Positions 8,402 to 16,597 are shown, numbered from the stretch's first letter. The stretch: 64,000 nucleotides of DNA from Paracraurococcus lichenis (GCF_030657435.1 NZ_JAUTWS010000007.1:62001-126000), one strand, 5' to 3'. Program-made: numbers and translations. Notes: generated by a model from the sequence alone, not told the origin.

Positions 8402-8734
8402 ATGGACACGCACAGGCGACCCGGCTCGCCCCTCCGGGACCCCAACCCGCCCGTCCTCGACATGACGCCGGACGGGGAGTTCCGCGACCCGCCGCAGCGG
8501 CGGGCGGGCGGCCTCGACCGCGTGCTCGGCCAGTTGGGCGGGGCGGCGCTGCTGGTCACGCTGGCGGCGGGCGGGCTGCTGCTGGTCGCGCTGGCGATGC
8601 TCTTCCTCGGCCTGCTGCTGCCGATCGCGGTGGGCGCGGGGCTGGTCGCCTTCGTCTCCCTCTGGTGGCGGATGCGCCGGCTGCGGCGCGCGGGCGGGCC
8701 GGGGGCTGTGCGCTTCGTCGTCCTGCGCCGCTGA
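8402..8734 (+). CDS. Small membrane protein, unknown
   Basis: 110 residues. The N-terminal 45 residues are polar and Pro/Arg-rich; two adjacent hydrophobic helices (about residues 47-68 and 70-88) follow, and the C-terminus is basic (R-R-L-R-R). No family recognised. It begins 31 bases after the host-attachment gene and is followed in the same frame by another small membrane protein, so the three may be cotranscribed. Confidence 0.6.
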   Translation: MDTHRRPGSPLRDPNPPVLDMTPDGEFRDPPQRRAGGLDRVLGQLGGAALLVTLAAGGLLLVALAMLFLGLLLPIAVGAGLVAFVSLWWRMRRLRRAGGPGAVRFVVLRR

Positions 8735-8767
8735 GGCGGGCCCCACGCGCCACGCCCGAGGTCCCGC

Positions 8768-9112
8768 CTGCCCGCGCCCTTCGAGATCGATCCCAGCCGC
8801 CTCTACGACGTCGCCCCGGACGGCACGCCCCGCACCGGCACGGAGCACGGCGCGCCGCCGGAATGGCTGAGCCTGCGGCACCGGCAGGTGCTGGGCTGGG
8901 TCGCGCTCGGCATCGGCATCACCGGCATCCTGGCGGGGCTGACGGTGGCGGCCCTGGCCATGGGGGCCCGCATCCTGGCGGCGGGCCTCGCCCTGGCGAC
9001 GCTGGCGGCGGCGCCGCTGGTCGGCATCGGGCCGGTGCTGGACTGGTGGCGCCACCGGCGGCCGCACCGGCAGAGGCATGCGCGGCGGCCGGAGGGCTTC
9101 GGCGAGGGCTGA
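8768..9112 (+). CDS. Small membrane protein with non-ATG start (start uncertain)
   Basis: The frame is open directly from the stop of the previous gene (8732-8734) to 9112. From 8768 it reads as a plausible protein: P-A-P-F-E-I-D-P-S-R-L-Y-D-V-A, a polar P-P-E-W-L-S-L segment, two hydrophobic helices and a basic tail. There is no ATG, and GTG appears only at 8888, inside the first helix. A CTG at 8768 lies about 8 bases after a GAGG, so it is proposed as start. Alternatives are the GTG, or read-through of the previous stop, since both genes share one frame. No family recognised. Confidence 0.5.
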   Translation: MPAPFEIDPSRLYDVAPDGTPRTGTEHGAPPEWLSLRHRQVLGWVALGIGITGILAGLTVAALAMGARILAAGLALATLAAAPLVGIGPVLDWWRHRRPHRQRHARRPEGFGEG

Positions 9113-9169
9113 CGCGCCCGGCTGCCAGGATCCCGCGGCCCGGCACTGGCAGCGGCCGCGGGATCTCCG

Positions 9170-9895
9170 TCAGCAGCCGAGCTGGTGGGCTAGGTCCTGG
9201 AAATCCTTCGCCACCGCGTCCCAGGCCTCGCTCGGCGCCAGGTCGCTCGTCTGGTCCGGTCCGTGCTCGGTCGGGCGGTGGACGAAGGCCGTGGCCAGGC
9301 CGCAGCCCCGCGCCGCCTTGAGGTCGCCGTTGTGCGCCGCCACCAGGCAGAGCTCCGCCGGGCGGATGCCGAGGATCTCGGCGGTGCGCAGATAGGCCTC
9401 GGGCTGCGGCTTGTAGGCCTGCGCCACCTCGGCGCCGAGGATGGCGTCCCAGGGAATGCCGGCGCGCTTGGCCATGTTGGTCATGAGCGCGATGTTGCCG
9501 TTCGACAGCGGCGCGATGATGAACTTCCGCTTCAGCCGCGTCAGGCCTGCGACGGCCTCCGGCCAGGGATCGAGGCGATGCCAGGCGCGGTTGAGCTCGT
9601 CGAGCGCCGACTCGCCCAGCGTCTCCGGCGCGATGCCGTGGTCCTGCAGCACGCCCTCCAGGTTCTCCCGATGAAGGACGTCGAGGCGGGTGAAGGGCCG
9701 GCGGCCGCTGCGGCAGGCCTCCATCGCGGGCTGGTAGCGCTTGCGCCAGGCATCGGCGAAGGCGCGCGGGTCGATGTCGCGGCGGCCGAGCTTCGCCAGC
9801 ACCGGCGCCGCGTCGCGCGCCACGCCCTCCCGCCAGTCCACCACCGTGCCGAAGACGTCGAAGACCAGCGCCTTCACGCTCTCGAACCGGGTCAT
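9170..9895 (-). CDS. Haloacid dehalogenase type II
   Basis: 241-residue HAD-superfamily hydrolase. Motif I is V-F-D-V-F-G-T-V-V-D-W with the nucleophilic Asp near residue 12, motif II is A-P-L-S-N-G-N, and the Lys/acidic part follows (Y-K-P-Q-P-E-A-Y; V-A-A-H-N-G-D). The A-H-N-G-D-L-K-A-A-R stretch is characteristic of (S)-2-haloacid dehalogenases. Its start overlaps the stop of the upstream lyase by four bases. Dehalogenation is the family activity; in this operon it could act on another small acid or phosphate ester. Confidence 0.9.
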   Translation of the reverse strand: MTRFESVKALVFDVFGTVVDWREGVARDAAPVLAKLGRRDIDPRAFADAWRKRYQPAMEACRSGRRPFTRLDVLHRENLEGVLQDHGIAPETLGESALDELNRAWHRLDPWPEAVAGLTRLKRKFIIAPLSNGNIALMTNMAKRAGIPWDAILGAEVAQAYKPQPEAYLRTAEILGIRPAELCLVAAHNGDLKAARGCGLATAFVHRPTEHGPDQTSDLAPSEAWDAVAKDFQDLAHQLGC

Positions 9896-10773
9896 GCCTT
9901 GTCCCCCACCTTGTTCCCTTGGGCCCAGCGCGTCTCGAACTCCCAGACCTCGGGGAAGCCCATCAGCTCGGTCATCCGCCGGAAGCCGTAGCTCTCGCCG
10001 ATCGCCGTGCTGTCGCCGGCCGCCTTGAGATGGGCATAGGCCTTCTCCAGCGCCGCCGCGGCGGCGAGGAAGCCGATGGCCGGGTAGATCGCCATGGCAT
10101 AGCCGATCTCCTGCAGGCGCTGCGCGGGCAGGATCGGCGTGCGGCCGCCCTCGACCATGTTCGCCAGCAGCGGCTTGCGGATCGCCTTCCCGATCGCCTG
10201 CATCTCGGCCTCGCTCTCCGGGCTCTCGATGAAGATGACGTCGGCGCCCGCTTCCTCGAACATCCGCCCGCGGCGGATCGCCTCGTCGAGGCCGAGCGTG
10301 GTGCGGGCATCGGTGCGGGCGACGATGAGGAAATTCGGGTCGCGCCGCGCCTCGGCCGCGACGCGGATTTTGAGGACCATCTCCTCGGCCGGGATCACCC
10401 GCCGCCCCGGCGTATGGCCGCATTTCTTCGGCATCTCCTGGTCCTCGAGCTGGATGCCGGAGACGCCCGCGGCCTCATAGCCCAGGACGGTGTGGCGGAC
10501 ATTCAGCAGCCCGCCATAGCCGGTGTCCGCGTCCGCGATGACGGGCGTGCGGCAGCCGCGCGCCATCTGCCCGACGCGGGAGACCATGTCGGTGTAGGTG
10601 GCGATGCCGGCATCGGCGACGCCGAGATGCGAGGCGACGGTGCCGAAGCCCGTCACGTAGAGGCACTCGAAGCCCATCCCGTCCGCGACGCGGGCGGAGA
10701 TCATGTCGAAGATGCCGGGGGCGAGGATGAAGCGGCGGGCCTCGAAGGCGGCCTTCAGGCGCGGATCGGCCAT
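9892..10773 (-). CDS. Isocitrate lyase/PEP mutase family lyase
   Basis: 293-residue TIM-barrel enzyme of the phosphoenolpyruvate mutase/isocitrate lyase superfamily. Visible landmarks are G-I-F-D-M-I-S-A near residue 20, D-A-D-T-G-Y-G-G for metal binding, the active-site loop K-K-C-G-H, and A-R-T-D-A. The K-K-C-G-H loop favours a C-C lyase such as methylisocitrate, dimethylmalate or oxaloacetate cleavage rather than a true PEP mutase. It lies 13 bases after the Bug receptor and overlaps the HAD gene, suggesting uptake followed by cleavage of a carboxylic acid. Confidence 0.88.
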   Translation of the reverse strand: MADPRLKAAFEARRFILAPGIFDMISARVADGMGFECLYVTGFGTVASHLGVADAGIATYTDMVSRVGQMARGCRTPVIADADTGYGGLLNVRHTVLGYEAAGVSGIQLEDQEMPKKCGHTPGRRVIPAEEMVLKIRVAAEARRDPNFLIVARTDARTTLGLDEAIRRGRMFEEAGADVIFIESPESEAEMQAIGKAIRKPLLANMVEGGRTPILPAQRLQEIGYAMAIYPAIGFLAAAAALEKAYAHLKAAGDSTAIGESYGFRRMTELMGFPEVWEFETRWAQGNKVGDKA

Positions 10774-10786
10774 GCTGGTGGCTCCC

Positions 10787-11746
10787 CTACTGTTCTTTCC
10801 GGATGGTGCCGGCGGCGGCCGCCGCGGCCCAGAGGCGGTCCTCGCGCCGCGCTGCCTCCGCGAGGCCGGCGCCGGGCTGCAGGTTCGGCTCGATGCCCAT
10901 GGCGGTGAAGCGCTGCTGCAGCGTGGCATCGGCGAAGGCGCGGGTCAGTGCCGCGAACAGCACCTGCCCGACCTGGTCGGGCAGGCCGGCGGGGCCATAG
11001 AGGCCGACCCAGCCCGCGAGGTCGAAATCGGCGATGCCCTGTTCCTGCGCGGTCGGTGCCTCGGGGAAGAAGGGCGTGCGCGTGGCGGTGGAGGCGGCGA
11101 GCACCCGCACCCGTCCCGTCGGCATGTGCGGCATGACGCTGGCCGTGCTGGTCCAGCCGACCGGCAGGTGGCCGGCGACGATGTCGTTCATCAACTGCCC
11201 GCCGGAGCGGTACTGCACGTCCGGCATCTCGACGCCGGCCCGCCGCGCCAGTTCCTGGCCGATGAAGGAGGAAAGGCTTTCCGTGCTGCCGGTGCCGACC
11301 CGGCCCGGGTTGCGCCGCGCGAAGTCCAGCATGGCGCGGAGATCGACATAGGGCTGCACCGTGCCGGTCACCAGCATCATGGTGTTGCGCGACAGCAGGG
11401 CGACCGGGGTGAAGTCCCGGATGGGGTCATAGGGCAGGGAGGCCAGGAAATATCTGTTGGCCACATGGGTGGAGACCACCGCCATCAGCGTGTGCCCGTC
11501 CGGCTCGGCCCGCGCCACCACCTCCGAGCCGATGACGCCGGCCCCGCCCGCCCGGTTCTCCACGACGACGGGATGCGGCAGGGCGGGGCGCAGCGCCTCG
11601 GCCAGCGCCCGCGCCAGCAGGTCCGTCCCGCCGCCGGCGGCATAGGGCACGATCAGGCGGATGGGCCGGCTCGGCCAGCCCTCCGCGGCGGCGGGCAGGC
11701 TCAGCAGGGCAGGGGCGGCCAGCAGCGCGCGGCGGCCGAAGGGCAT
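10787..11746 (-). CDS. Bug-type tripartite tricarboxylate receptor
   Basis: 319-residue periplasmic solute receptor of the Bug/TctC family. The signal peptide ends near residue 22; the family hallmark W-P-S-R-P-I-R-L-I-V-P-Y-A-A-G-G-G-T-D follows, then V-V-E-N-R-A-G-G-A-G near residue 63. No TctA/TctB membrane genes are adjacent, the usual situation for orphan Bug receptors. It is first in a three-gene minus-strand operon with the lyase and HAD, so its ligand is likely the carboxylate those enzymes use. Confidence 0.93.
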   Translation of the reverse strand: MPFGRRALLAAPALLSLPAAAEGWPSRPIRLIVPYAAGGGTDLLARALAEALRPALPHPVVVENRAGGAGVIGSEVVARAEPDGHTLMAVVSTHVANRYFLASLPYDPIRDFTPVALLSRNTMMLVTGTVQPYVDLRAMLDFARRNPGRVGTGSTESLSSFIGQELARRAGVEMPDVQYRSGGQLMNDIVAGHLPVGWTSTASVMPHMPTGRVRVLAASTATRTPFFPEAPTAQEQGIADFDLAGWVGLYGPAGLPDQVGQVLFAALTRAFADATLQQRFTAMGIEPNLQPGAGLAEAARREDRLWAAAAAAGTIRKEQ

Positions 11747-11851
11747 GGACGTTCCCCGGTTGATTGGCCGCCGAGTATCGGGCCCATGGGGAGGGATGCA
11801 AGGCCCCGCCCGTCCGTGCCATCCTCCGCCGCGGGACAGAGGAGGACGCCC

Positions 11852-12253
11852 ATGCCCGATGCCAGTGGCCGCCCGATTGCGGCCAGCGCCGTCGCCGAGA
11901 TCGAGGCGGTGATCCAGACCTATTTCGACGGCCTCTACGAGGGCAACGTCGACAAGCTCGCCAGCGCCTTCCACCCCGTCAGCCATCTCTACTGCGAGAA
12001 GGATGGCGGCGTGCTGGACGTGCCGCGCGAGCAGTGGTTCGAGGCGGTGCGCAAGCGCGAGAGCGCGGCGAGCAGGGGCCTCGCGCGCGACGACCGGATC
12101 ATGATGATGGACATCAGCGGGCCGGAGACCGCCTTCGTGAAGGTCGCCTGCCAATTGCCGCCGCGCTACTTCACGGACTACCTCGTGCTGAACCGCACGG
12201 CCGAGGGCTGGAGGATCGTCAGCAAGGTCTATCGCGCAGACATCCGCGAGTGA
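11852..12253 (+). CDS. NTF2-like (putative lumazine-binding/SnoaL-type) protein
   Basis: 133-residue single-domain protein. The opening helix I-Q-T-Y-F-D-G-L-Y-E-G-N-V-D-K-L-A-S-A-F-H-P and the closing strands D-Y-L-V-L-N-R-T-A-E-G-W-R-I-V-S-K-V-Y fit the NTF2-like cone fold of 'nuclear transport factor 2 family' proteins. A good GGAGGA ribosome site precedes the ATG. It precedes the PhnZ-like/PtxD-like pair on the same strand, separated by a long stem-loop. Substrate unknown. Confidence 0.75.
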   Translation: MPDASGRPIAASAVAEIEAVIQTYFDGLYEGNVDKLASAFHPVSHLYCEKDGGVLDVPREQWFEAVRKRESAASRGLARDDRIMMMDISGPETAFVKVACQLPPRYFTDYLVLNRTAEGWRIVSKVYRADIRE

Positions 12254-12317
12254 CATCCGTGGACGCGGGGCGGGCGCGCCGGTAGGGTCCGCGCGCCCCG
12301 CGACCCATCCACGGATG
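12254..12317 (+). repeat. Extended stem-loop before the HD/PtxD operon
   Basis: Outer arms of 10 bp (12254-12263 with 12308-12317) are perfect inverted repeats. Inside them a GC-rich second stem (CGCGGGGC with GCCCCGCG) continues with a small bulge. The left arm starts right after the NTF2-like stop and the right arm ends eight bases before the HD-gene ATG. It may be a terminator for the upstream gene or a 5'-UTR structure that hides the weak ribosome site downstream. Confidence 0.6.
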
Positions 12318-12325
12318 ACGCTTCC

Positions 12326-12883
12326 ATGACGGATCCCCGGCTGCAGCGCATCGCCGAGCTGCTGACCCTCAAGGCGGAGGGGCAATACGGCCTCTCCGAC
12401 ATCAACCAGCGGCAGCATGCGCTGCAGGCGGCCTGGCTGGCGGAGAAGCAGGGCTGCTCCGCGGCGCTGATCGCCGCCAGCCTGCTGCACGATATCGGCC
12501 ACATGGTCCATGACCTCGGCGAGAACCCGGCCGAGCAGGGCGTCGACGACCTGCACGAGGAGCGCGGCCATGAATTCCTCAAGGCCTGGTTCGGGCCGGA
12601 GGTGACCGAGCCCGTGCGGCTGCACGTCGCGGCCAAGCGCTATCTCTGCGGCACCGAGCCCGACTACTTCGCCAGGCTCTCCCGGGATTCCGTGCTCAGC
12701 CTCTCGCTGCAGGGCGGACCGATGTCGGCCGAGGAGGCCGCCGCTTTCGCCGCCCTGCCGGGCGCACGGGATGCCGTGACGCTGCGCCGCTTCGACGAGC
12801 AGGCCAAGGTCAGGGACCTCGAGACCCCGCCCGTCGAGCACTTCCTGCCCCATGTCGCGCGCTGCCTGACGCGCGGCGCGTGA
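12326..12883 (+). CDS. PhnZ-like HD-domain oxygenase (phosphonate-associated HD family)
   Basis: 185-residue HD-domain protein of the group associated with phosphonate breakdown, whose studied member PhnZ is a diiron oxygenase cleaving the C-P bond of 2-amino-1-hydroxyethylphosphonate. The metal-ligand pattern is present: H31, H55-D56 (L-L-H-D-I-G-H), H77, H100 and D157, with Y21 at the place of PhnZ's gating Tyr. The Glu that follows that Tyr in PhnZ appears to be Ser24 here, so the substrate may differ. It overlaps the PtxD-like gene (GTGA). Assignment rests on motif spacing recalled from PhnZ; a generic HD phosphohydrolase is the alternative. Confidence 0.75.
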   Translation: MTDPRLQRIAELLTLKAEGQYGLSDINQRQHALQAAWLAEKQGCSAALIAASLLHDIGHMVHDLGENPAEQGVDDLHEERGHEFLKAWFGPEVTEPVRLHVAAKRYLCGTEPDYFARLSRDSVLSLSLQGGPMSAEEAAAFAALPGARDAVTLRRFDEQAKVRDLETPPVEHFLPHVARCLTRGA

Positions 12884-13851
12884 TCCGGCCGCATATCCTC
12901 GTCACCAACCGCGCCTTCCCCGAGACGCTGGCGCGGCTGGAGGCATTCGCCACCGTCGAGGCGAATGCCGGCGAGGCGCCCTGGCCGCGCGCGGAGCTGC
13001 TGCGCCGCGCCGCCGGGGCGGACGGGCTGCTGGCCTTCATGACCGACCATGTCGATGCGGCCTTCCTCGCCGCCGCGCCGCGGCTGCGGGCGGTCGGCTG
13101 CGCGCTGAAGGGCGCCGATAATTTCGACCTCGCGGCCTGCGCGGCGCGCGGCATCGCCGTCTCCGTGCTGCCGGACCTGCTGACGGTGCCGACCGCGGAA
13201 CTCGCCATAGGTCTGATGCTGGCGCTCGGCCGGCATGTCCGGGCCGGCGATGCCCTGGTGCGCGGCGGCGGCTTCGAGGGCTGGCGGCCGGTGCTCTACG
13301 GCACCGGCCTCGCGGGCAGCACGGTCGGCCTCCTCGGCATGGGCGCGGTCGGGCAGGCGATCGCGGCGCGCCTTGCCGGCTTCGGCTGCCGCATCCTCTA
13401 CACCGACGATGCCGCCGCGCCGCCGCCCGGCACCGGCCGCCGCGCCTGGCCCGACCTGCTGGCCGAGAGCGACTGGCTGGTCCTGGCCGCGCCGCTGACG
13501 CCGGCGACGCTGCATGTCGTGGATGCGGCGGCGCTCGCCGCCATGCGCCCGGGCGCGCTGCTGGTGAACATCGCCCGCGGCTCCCTGGTGGACGAGGCCG
13601 CGGTCGCCGCGGCGCTCGGCGCCGGCCGCCTCGGCGGCTATGCCGCCGATGTCTTCGAGCTGGAGGACTGGGCCCGCCCGGACCGGCCCCGCGTCATCCA
13701 TCCGGGGTTGCTGGCGCATCCGCGGACCCTGTTCACGCCGCATCTCGGCTCGGCGGTGGCCGGGCTGCGCCGGGAGATCGAACTGGCTGCCGCCGGCTCG
13801 CTCGCCGCGTTCTTTGCCGGCCTGCCCATGCCCGGGCGCTTGGCGTCCTAG
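12880..13851 (+). CDS. ptxD: Phosphonate (phosphite) dehydrogenase, PtxD-like
   Basis: 323-residue D-2-hydroxyacid dehydrogenase-fold protein, beginning with GTG inside the previous stop. It is strikingly like PtxD, which oxidises phosphite to phosphate with NAD: A-L-K-G-A-D-N-F-D, P-D-L-L-T-V-P-T-A-E-L-A-I-G-L, L-Y-G-T-G-L, V-F-E-L-E-D-W-A-R-P-D-R-P and L-F-T-P-H-L-G-S-A-V. The catalytic set K77, R233, E262, H288 has the same spacing as PtxD Lys76, Arg237, Glu266, His292. The Rossmann motif is G-M-G-A-V-G; Asp after I-L-Y-T suggests NAD rather than NADP. A related 2-hydroxyacid substrate is not excluded. Confidence 0.85.
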   Translation: MIRPHILVTNRAFPETLARLEAFATVEANAGEAPWPRAELLRRAAGADGLLAFMTDHVDAAFLAAAPRLRAVGCALKGADNFDLAACAARGIAVSVLPDLLTVPTAELAIGLMLALGRHVRAGDALVRGGGFEGWRPVLYGTGLAGSTVGLLGMGAVGQAIAARLAGFGCRILYTDDAAAPPPGTGRRAWPDLLAESDWLVLAAPLTPATLHVVDAAALAAMRPGALLVNIARGSLVDEAAVAAALGAGRLGGYAADVFELEDWARPDRPRVIHPGLLAHPRTLFTPHLGSAVAGLRREIELAAAGSLAAFFAGLPMPGRLAS

Positions 13852-13899
13852 GCCGATCGACCGACCCCCTACCGCCCCGGCCCCATTTCCACCTATGCT

Positions 13900-13929
13900 G
13901 CGGGCAAACAGCCCGCCCCGGCCGGGGCG
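13900..13929 (+). promoter_or_regulatory. Two adjacent inverted repeats before the Mo-hydroxylase operon
   Basis: A CGGGC/GCCCG hairpin with an AAACA loop (13901-13915) is immediately followed by a perfect 16-bp palindrome (13914-13929), ending 17 bases before the iorA-like start. It could be a terminator for the ptxD-like gene or an operator; position alone cannot decide. Confidence 0.35.
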
Positions 13930-13946
13930 CGAGGGGGGTCAAGACG

Positions 13947-14408
13947 ATGGCCAAGCTGACCGTGAACGGGCGTCTGCATGACGTCCAGGTGGATCCCGAG
14001 ACGCCGCTACTCTGGGTGATCCGGGAGCAGATCGGCCTCACCGGCACCAAATATGGCTGCGGCGTCGCCCAGTGCGGCGCCTGCACCGTGCATATCGACG
14101 GCCAGGCCGTCCGCTCCTGCTCCATGCCGGTCTCGGCGGTGTCGGAGAGCCAGAAGATCACCACCATCGAGGGCCTGTCGCCCGATGGCAGCCATCCCGT
14201 GCAGAAGGCCTGGGTGGCGCTGGACGTGCCGCAATGCGGCTATTGCCAGTCCGGCATGATCATGGCTGCCGCGGCGCTGCTGGCGGAGAACGCCAAGCCG
14301 AGCCTCGAGGATATCCGCACGGGCATCACCAATATCTGCCGCTGCGGCACCTACAACCGCGTCCAGGCCGCCGTGCAGCGCGCGGCCGGCACCAGCGCGA
14401 ACGGCTGA
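13947..14408 (+). CDS. 2Fe-2S subunit of xanthine-oxidase-family Mo hydroxylase (IorA-like)
   Basis: 153-residue small subunit with two [2Fe-2S] clusters. The plant-ferredoxin-type cluster is G-C-G-V-A-Q-C-G-A-C-T-V near residues 34-45 plus a later Cys (R-S-C-S-M). The C-terminal cluster is C-G-Y-C-Q-S-G and I-C-R-C-G-T-Y. This layout matches the alpha subunit of isoquinoline 1-oxidoreductase and related enzymes, passing electrons from the Mo cofactor subunit. The large subunit follows after 14 bases. Confidence 0.93.
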   Translation: MAKLTVNGRLHDVQVDPETPLLWVIREQIGLTGTKYGCGVAQCGACTVHIDGQAVRSCSMPVSAVSESQKITTIEGLSPDGSHPVQKAWVALDVPQCGYCQSGMIMAAAALLAENAKPSLEDIRTGITNICRCGTYNRVQAAVQRAAGTSANG

Positions 14409-14422
14409 GGGAGGAGGCACCG

Positions 14423-16597
14423 ATGAACGCGATCGCACCGCTCTCCCGCCGCGGCTTCCTCTCCGTCTCGGCCGCCGCCGGCGCCTTCACCCTCGGCATC
14501 CGCGCCCCGCTGGCGCAGACTGCGGCGGCGCCCGCGGCCACCGCGCCGGAGATCAATGCCTGGGTCGTGGTCAGGCCGGACGACACCGTCGTCATCCGCA
14601 TCGCGCGGTCCGAGATGGGGCAGGGCACGCTGACCGGCCTCGCCCAGCTCGTCGCCGAGGAGCTGGACTGCGACTGGGCCAAGGTCACGACCGAATACCC
14701 GACGCCGGGCCAGAGCCTGGCGCGCAACCGCGTCTGGGGCGATTTCTCGACCGGCGGCAGCCGCGGCATCCGCGAGTCGAACGAGTATGTCAGGAAGGGC
14801 GGCGCGGCCGCGCGCATGATGCTGGTGCAGGCGGCGGCGCAGTCCTGGAACGTGCCCGTCGCCGAGTGCCGCGCGGCAAAGGGCGTGGTGACGCATGGTC
14901 CCTCCGGCCGCACCGCCAGCTATGGCAGCCTGGCCGCCGCCGCCGCGAAGCTGACGCCGCCGACCGAGATCCCGCTGAAGGATCCGAAGACCTGGACCAT
15001 CGCCGGCAAGCCGCTGCCGCGGCTCGACACGGTGGACAAGACCACGGGCAAGCAGGTCTATGGCGTCGACCTGAAGCTGCCGGGGATGCTGAATGCCTCC
15101 ATCCGGGACTGCCCGGTCTTCGGCGGCAAGCTGGGGTCCTATGACGAGGCCGCGGCGCTGAAGCGCCCGGGCGTGAAGAAGGTGGTGAAGGTCGGCGAGA
15201 CCGCGGTCGCCGTCGTCGCCGAGACCTGGTGGCAGGCCAACAGCGCGCTGGACGTGCTGAACATCCAGTGGGATGCCGGGCCGAACCAGGCGATCTCCCA
15301 GGCGCAGATCGCAGCCACGCTGAAGGAGGGCCTGGACGCGCCGGAAGCCTTCGTCGGCAACAAGGCGGGCGATGCAAAGGCGGGGCTCGATAAGGCCGCG
15401 CGCAAGGTGGAGGCGGTCTATGGCTTCCCCTTCCAGAACCACGCGACCATGGAGCCGATGAACGCGACGGCGATCTGGACCGCCGACCGCTGCGAGGTCT
15501 GGTGCCCGACCCAGAACGGCGAGGCCTCGCTGGCCGCCGCCGCGGAAGCCGCCGGCCTCAAGCCGCAGCAATGCGAGGTGCACAAGGTGCTGCTCGGCGG
15601 CGGCTTCGGCCGGCGCGGCTGGCAGGACTTCGTCCGGCAGGCGGTGGCGATCGCGAAGGAGATGCCGGGGACACCCGTGAAACTCCTCTGGTCGCGCGAG
15701 GAGGACATGCTGCATGGCCGCTACCACCCGATCACGGCCTGCAAGCTGACGGCGGGCCTGGATGCGCAGGGCAATCTCGACAGCCTGCACATGCGCATCT
15801 CCGGCCAGTCCATCATCGCCGGCATCGCGCCGCAGATGCTGCAGGGCGGCGCCGACAGCCGTGTCTTCCAGGGGCTGAACCCGGGCGGGGCGGAGGGCGC
15901 CTTCGGCTATGCCGTCCCGAACCTGCTGATCGACCACGCCATGCGCAACCCGCATGTGCCGCCGGGCTTCTGGCGCGGCGTGAACGTCAACCAGAACGCC
16001 GTCTATGTCGAATGCTTCATGGACGAGGTGGCGCAGGCCGCCGGCAAGGACCCGCTGGAGTTCCGCCGCGCGCTGCTGAAGAACAGCCCGAAGCACCTCG
16101 CGGTGCTGAACGCGGTCGCGGAGAAGGGCGGCTGGGGCAAGCCGCTGCCGGCGGGGCGGCATCTCGGCCTCGCGCAGATCATGGGCTATGGCAGCTATGT
16201 CGCGGCCTGCGCCGAGGTCTCGGTCTCGCCCAAGGGCGAGGTGACGATCCACAAGATCACCGCGGCGACGGATTGCGGCCATGCCGTGAACCCGCAGCAG
16301 ATCGCGGCGCAGATCGAGGGCAGCTTTGCCTATGGCCTGACCGCGATGCTCTATGGCGAGTGCACCGTGAAGGACGGCGCCATGGAGCAGACGAACTTCG
16401 ACAGCTACCCGATCATGCGGCTGGCGGAGATGCCGGCGGTCGAGAGCATCATCATGCCCTCGGGCGGCTTCTGGGGCGGCGTGGGCGAACCGACCATCGC
16501 GGTCGCGGCGCCGGCGGTGCTGAACGCCATTGCCGCCGCCACGGGCAAGCGGGTGCGGCAATTGCCGCTGAAGCACACCGACCTCAGCAAGGCTTGA
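14423..16597 (+). CDS. Molybdopterin-binding large subunit of Mo hydroxylase (IorB-like)
   Basis: 724-residue catalytic subunit with a twin-arginine signal (S-R-R-G-F-L-S near residue 9), so it is exported folded to the periplasm. Domain landmarks include S-E-M-G-Q-G-T, G-G-G-F-G-R-R-G near residue 400, G-F-W-R-G-V-N and the C-terminal G-G-V-G-E-P-T active-site segment with the conserved Glu. This is the isoquinoline 1-oxidoreductase beta/aldehyde oxidase type that hydroxylates N-heterocycles or aldehydes. Its TGA overlaps the TTG start of soxX, and downstream cytochromes could serve as electron acceptors. The true substrate is unknown. Confidence 0.92.
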   Translation: MNAIAPLSRRGFLSVSAAAGAFTLGIRAPLAQTAAAPAATAPEINAWVVVRPDDTVVIRIARSEMGQGTLTGLAQLVAEELDCDWAKVTTEYPTPGQSLARNRVWGDFSTGGSRGIRESNEYVRKGGAAARMMLVQAAAQSWNVPVAECRAAKGVVTHGPSGRTASYGSLAAAAAKLTPPTEIPLKDPKTWTIAGKPLPRLDTVDKTTGKQVYGVDLKLPGMLNASIRDCPVFGGKLGSYDEAAALKRPGVKKVVKVGETAVAVVAETWWQANSALDVLNIQWDAGPNQAISQAQIAATLKEGLDAPEAFVGNKAGDAKAGLDKAARKVEAVYGFPFQNHATMEPMNATAIWTADRCEVWCPTQNGEASLAAAAEAAGLKPQQCEVHKVLLGGGFGRRGWQDFVRQAVAIAKEMPGTPVKLLWSREEDMLHGRYHPITACKLTAGLDAQGNLDSLHMRISGQSIIAGIAPQMLQGGADSRVFQGLNPGGAEGAFGYAVPNLLIDHAMRNPHVPPGFWRGVNVNQNAVYVECFMDEVAQAAGKDPLEFRRALLKNSPKHLAVLNAVAEKGGWGKPLPAGRHLGLAQIMGYGSYVAACAEVSVSPKGEVTIHKITAATDCGHAVNPQQIAAQIEGSFAYGLTAMLYGECTVKDGAMEQTNFDSYPIMRLAEMPAVESIIMPSGGFWGGVGEPTIAVAAPAVLNAIAAATGKRVRQLPLKHTDLSKA

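Noticed and set aside
9892..13851. A single phosphonate-utilisation island joining the PEP-mutase-family gene with the PhnZ/PtxD pair
   Set aside because: The lyase has the K-K-C-G-H loop of C-C lyases and is on the opposite strand in a separate operon, so the link is not supported.
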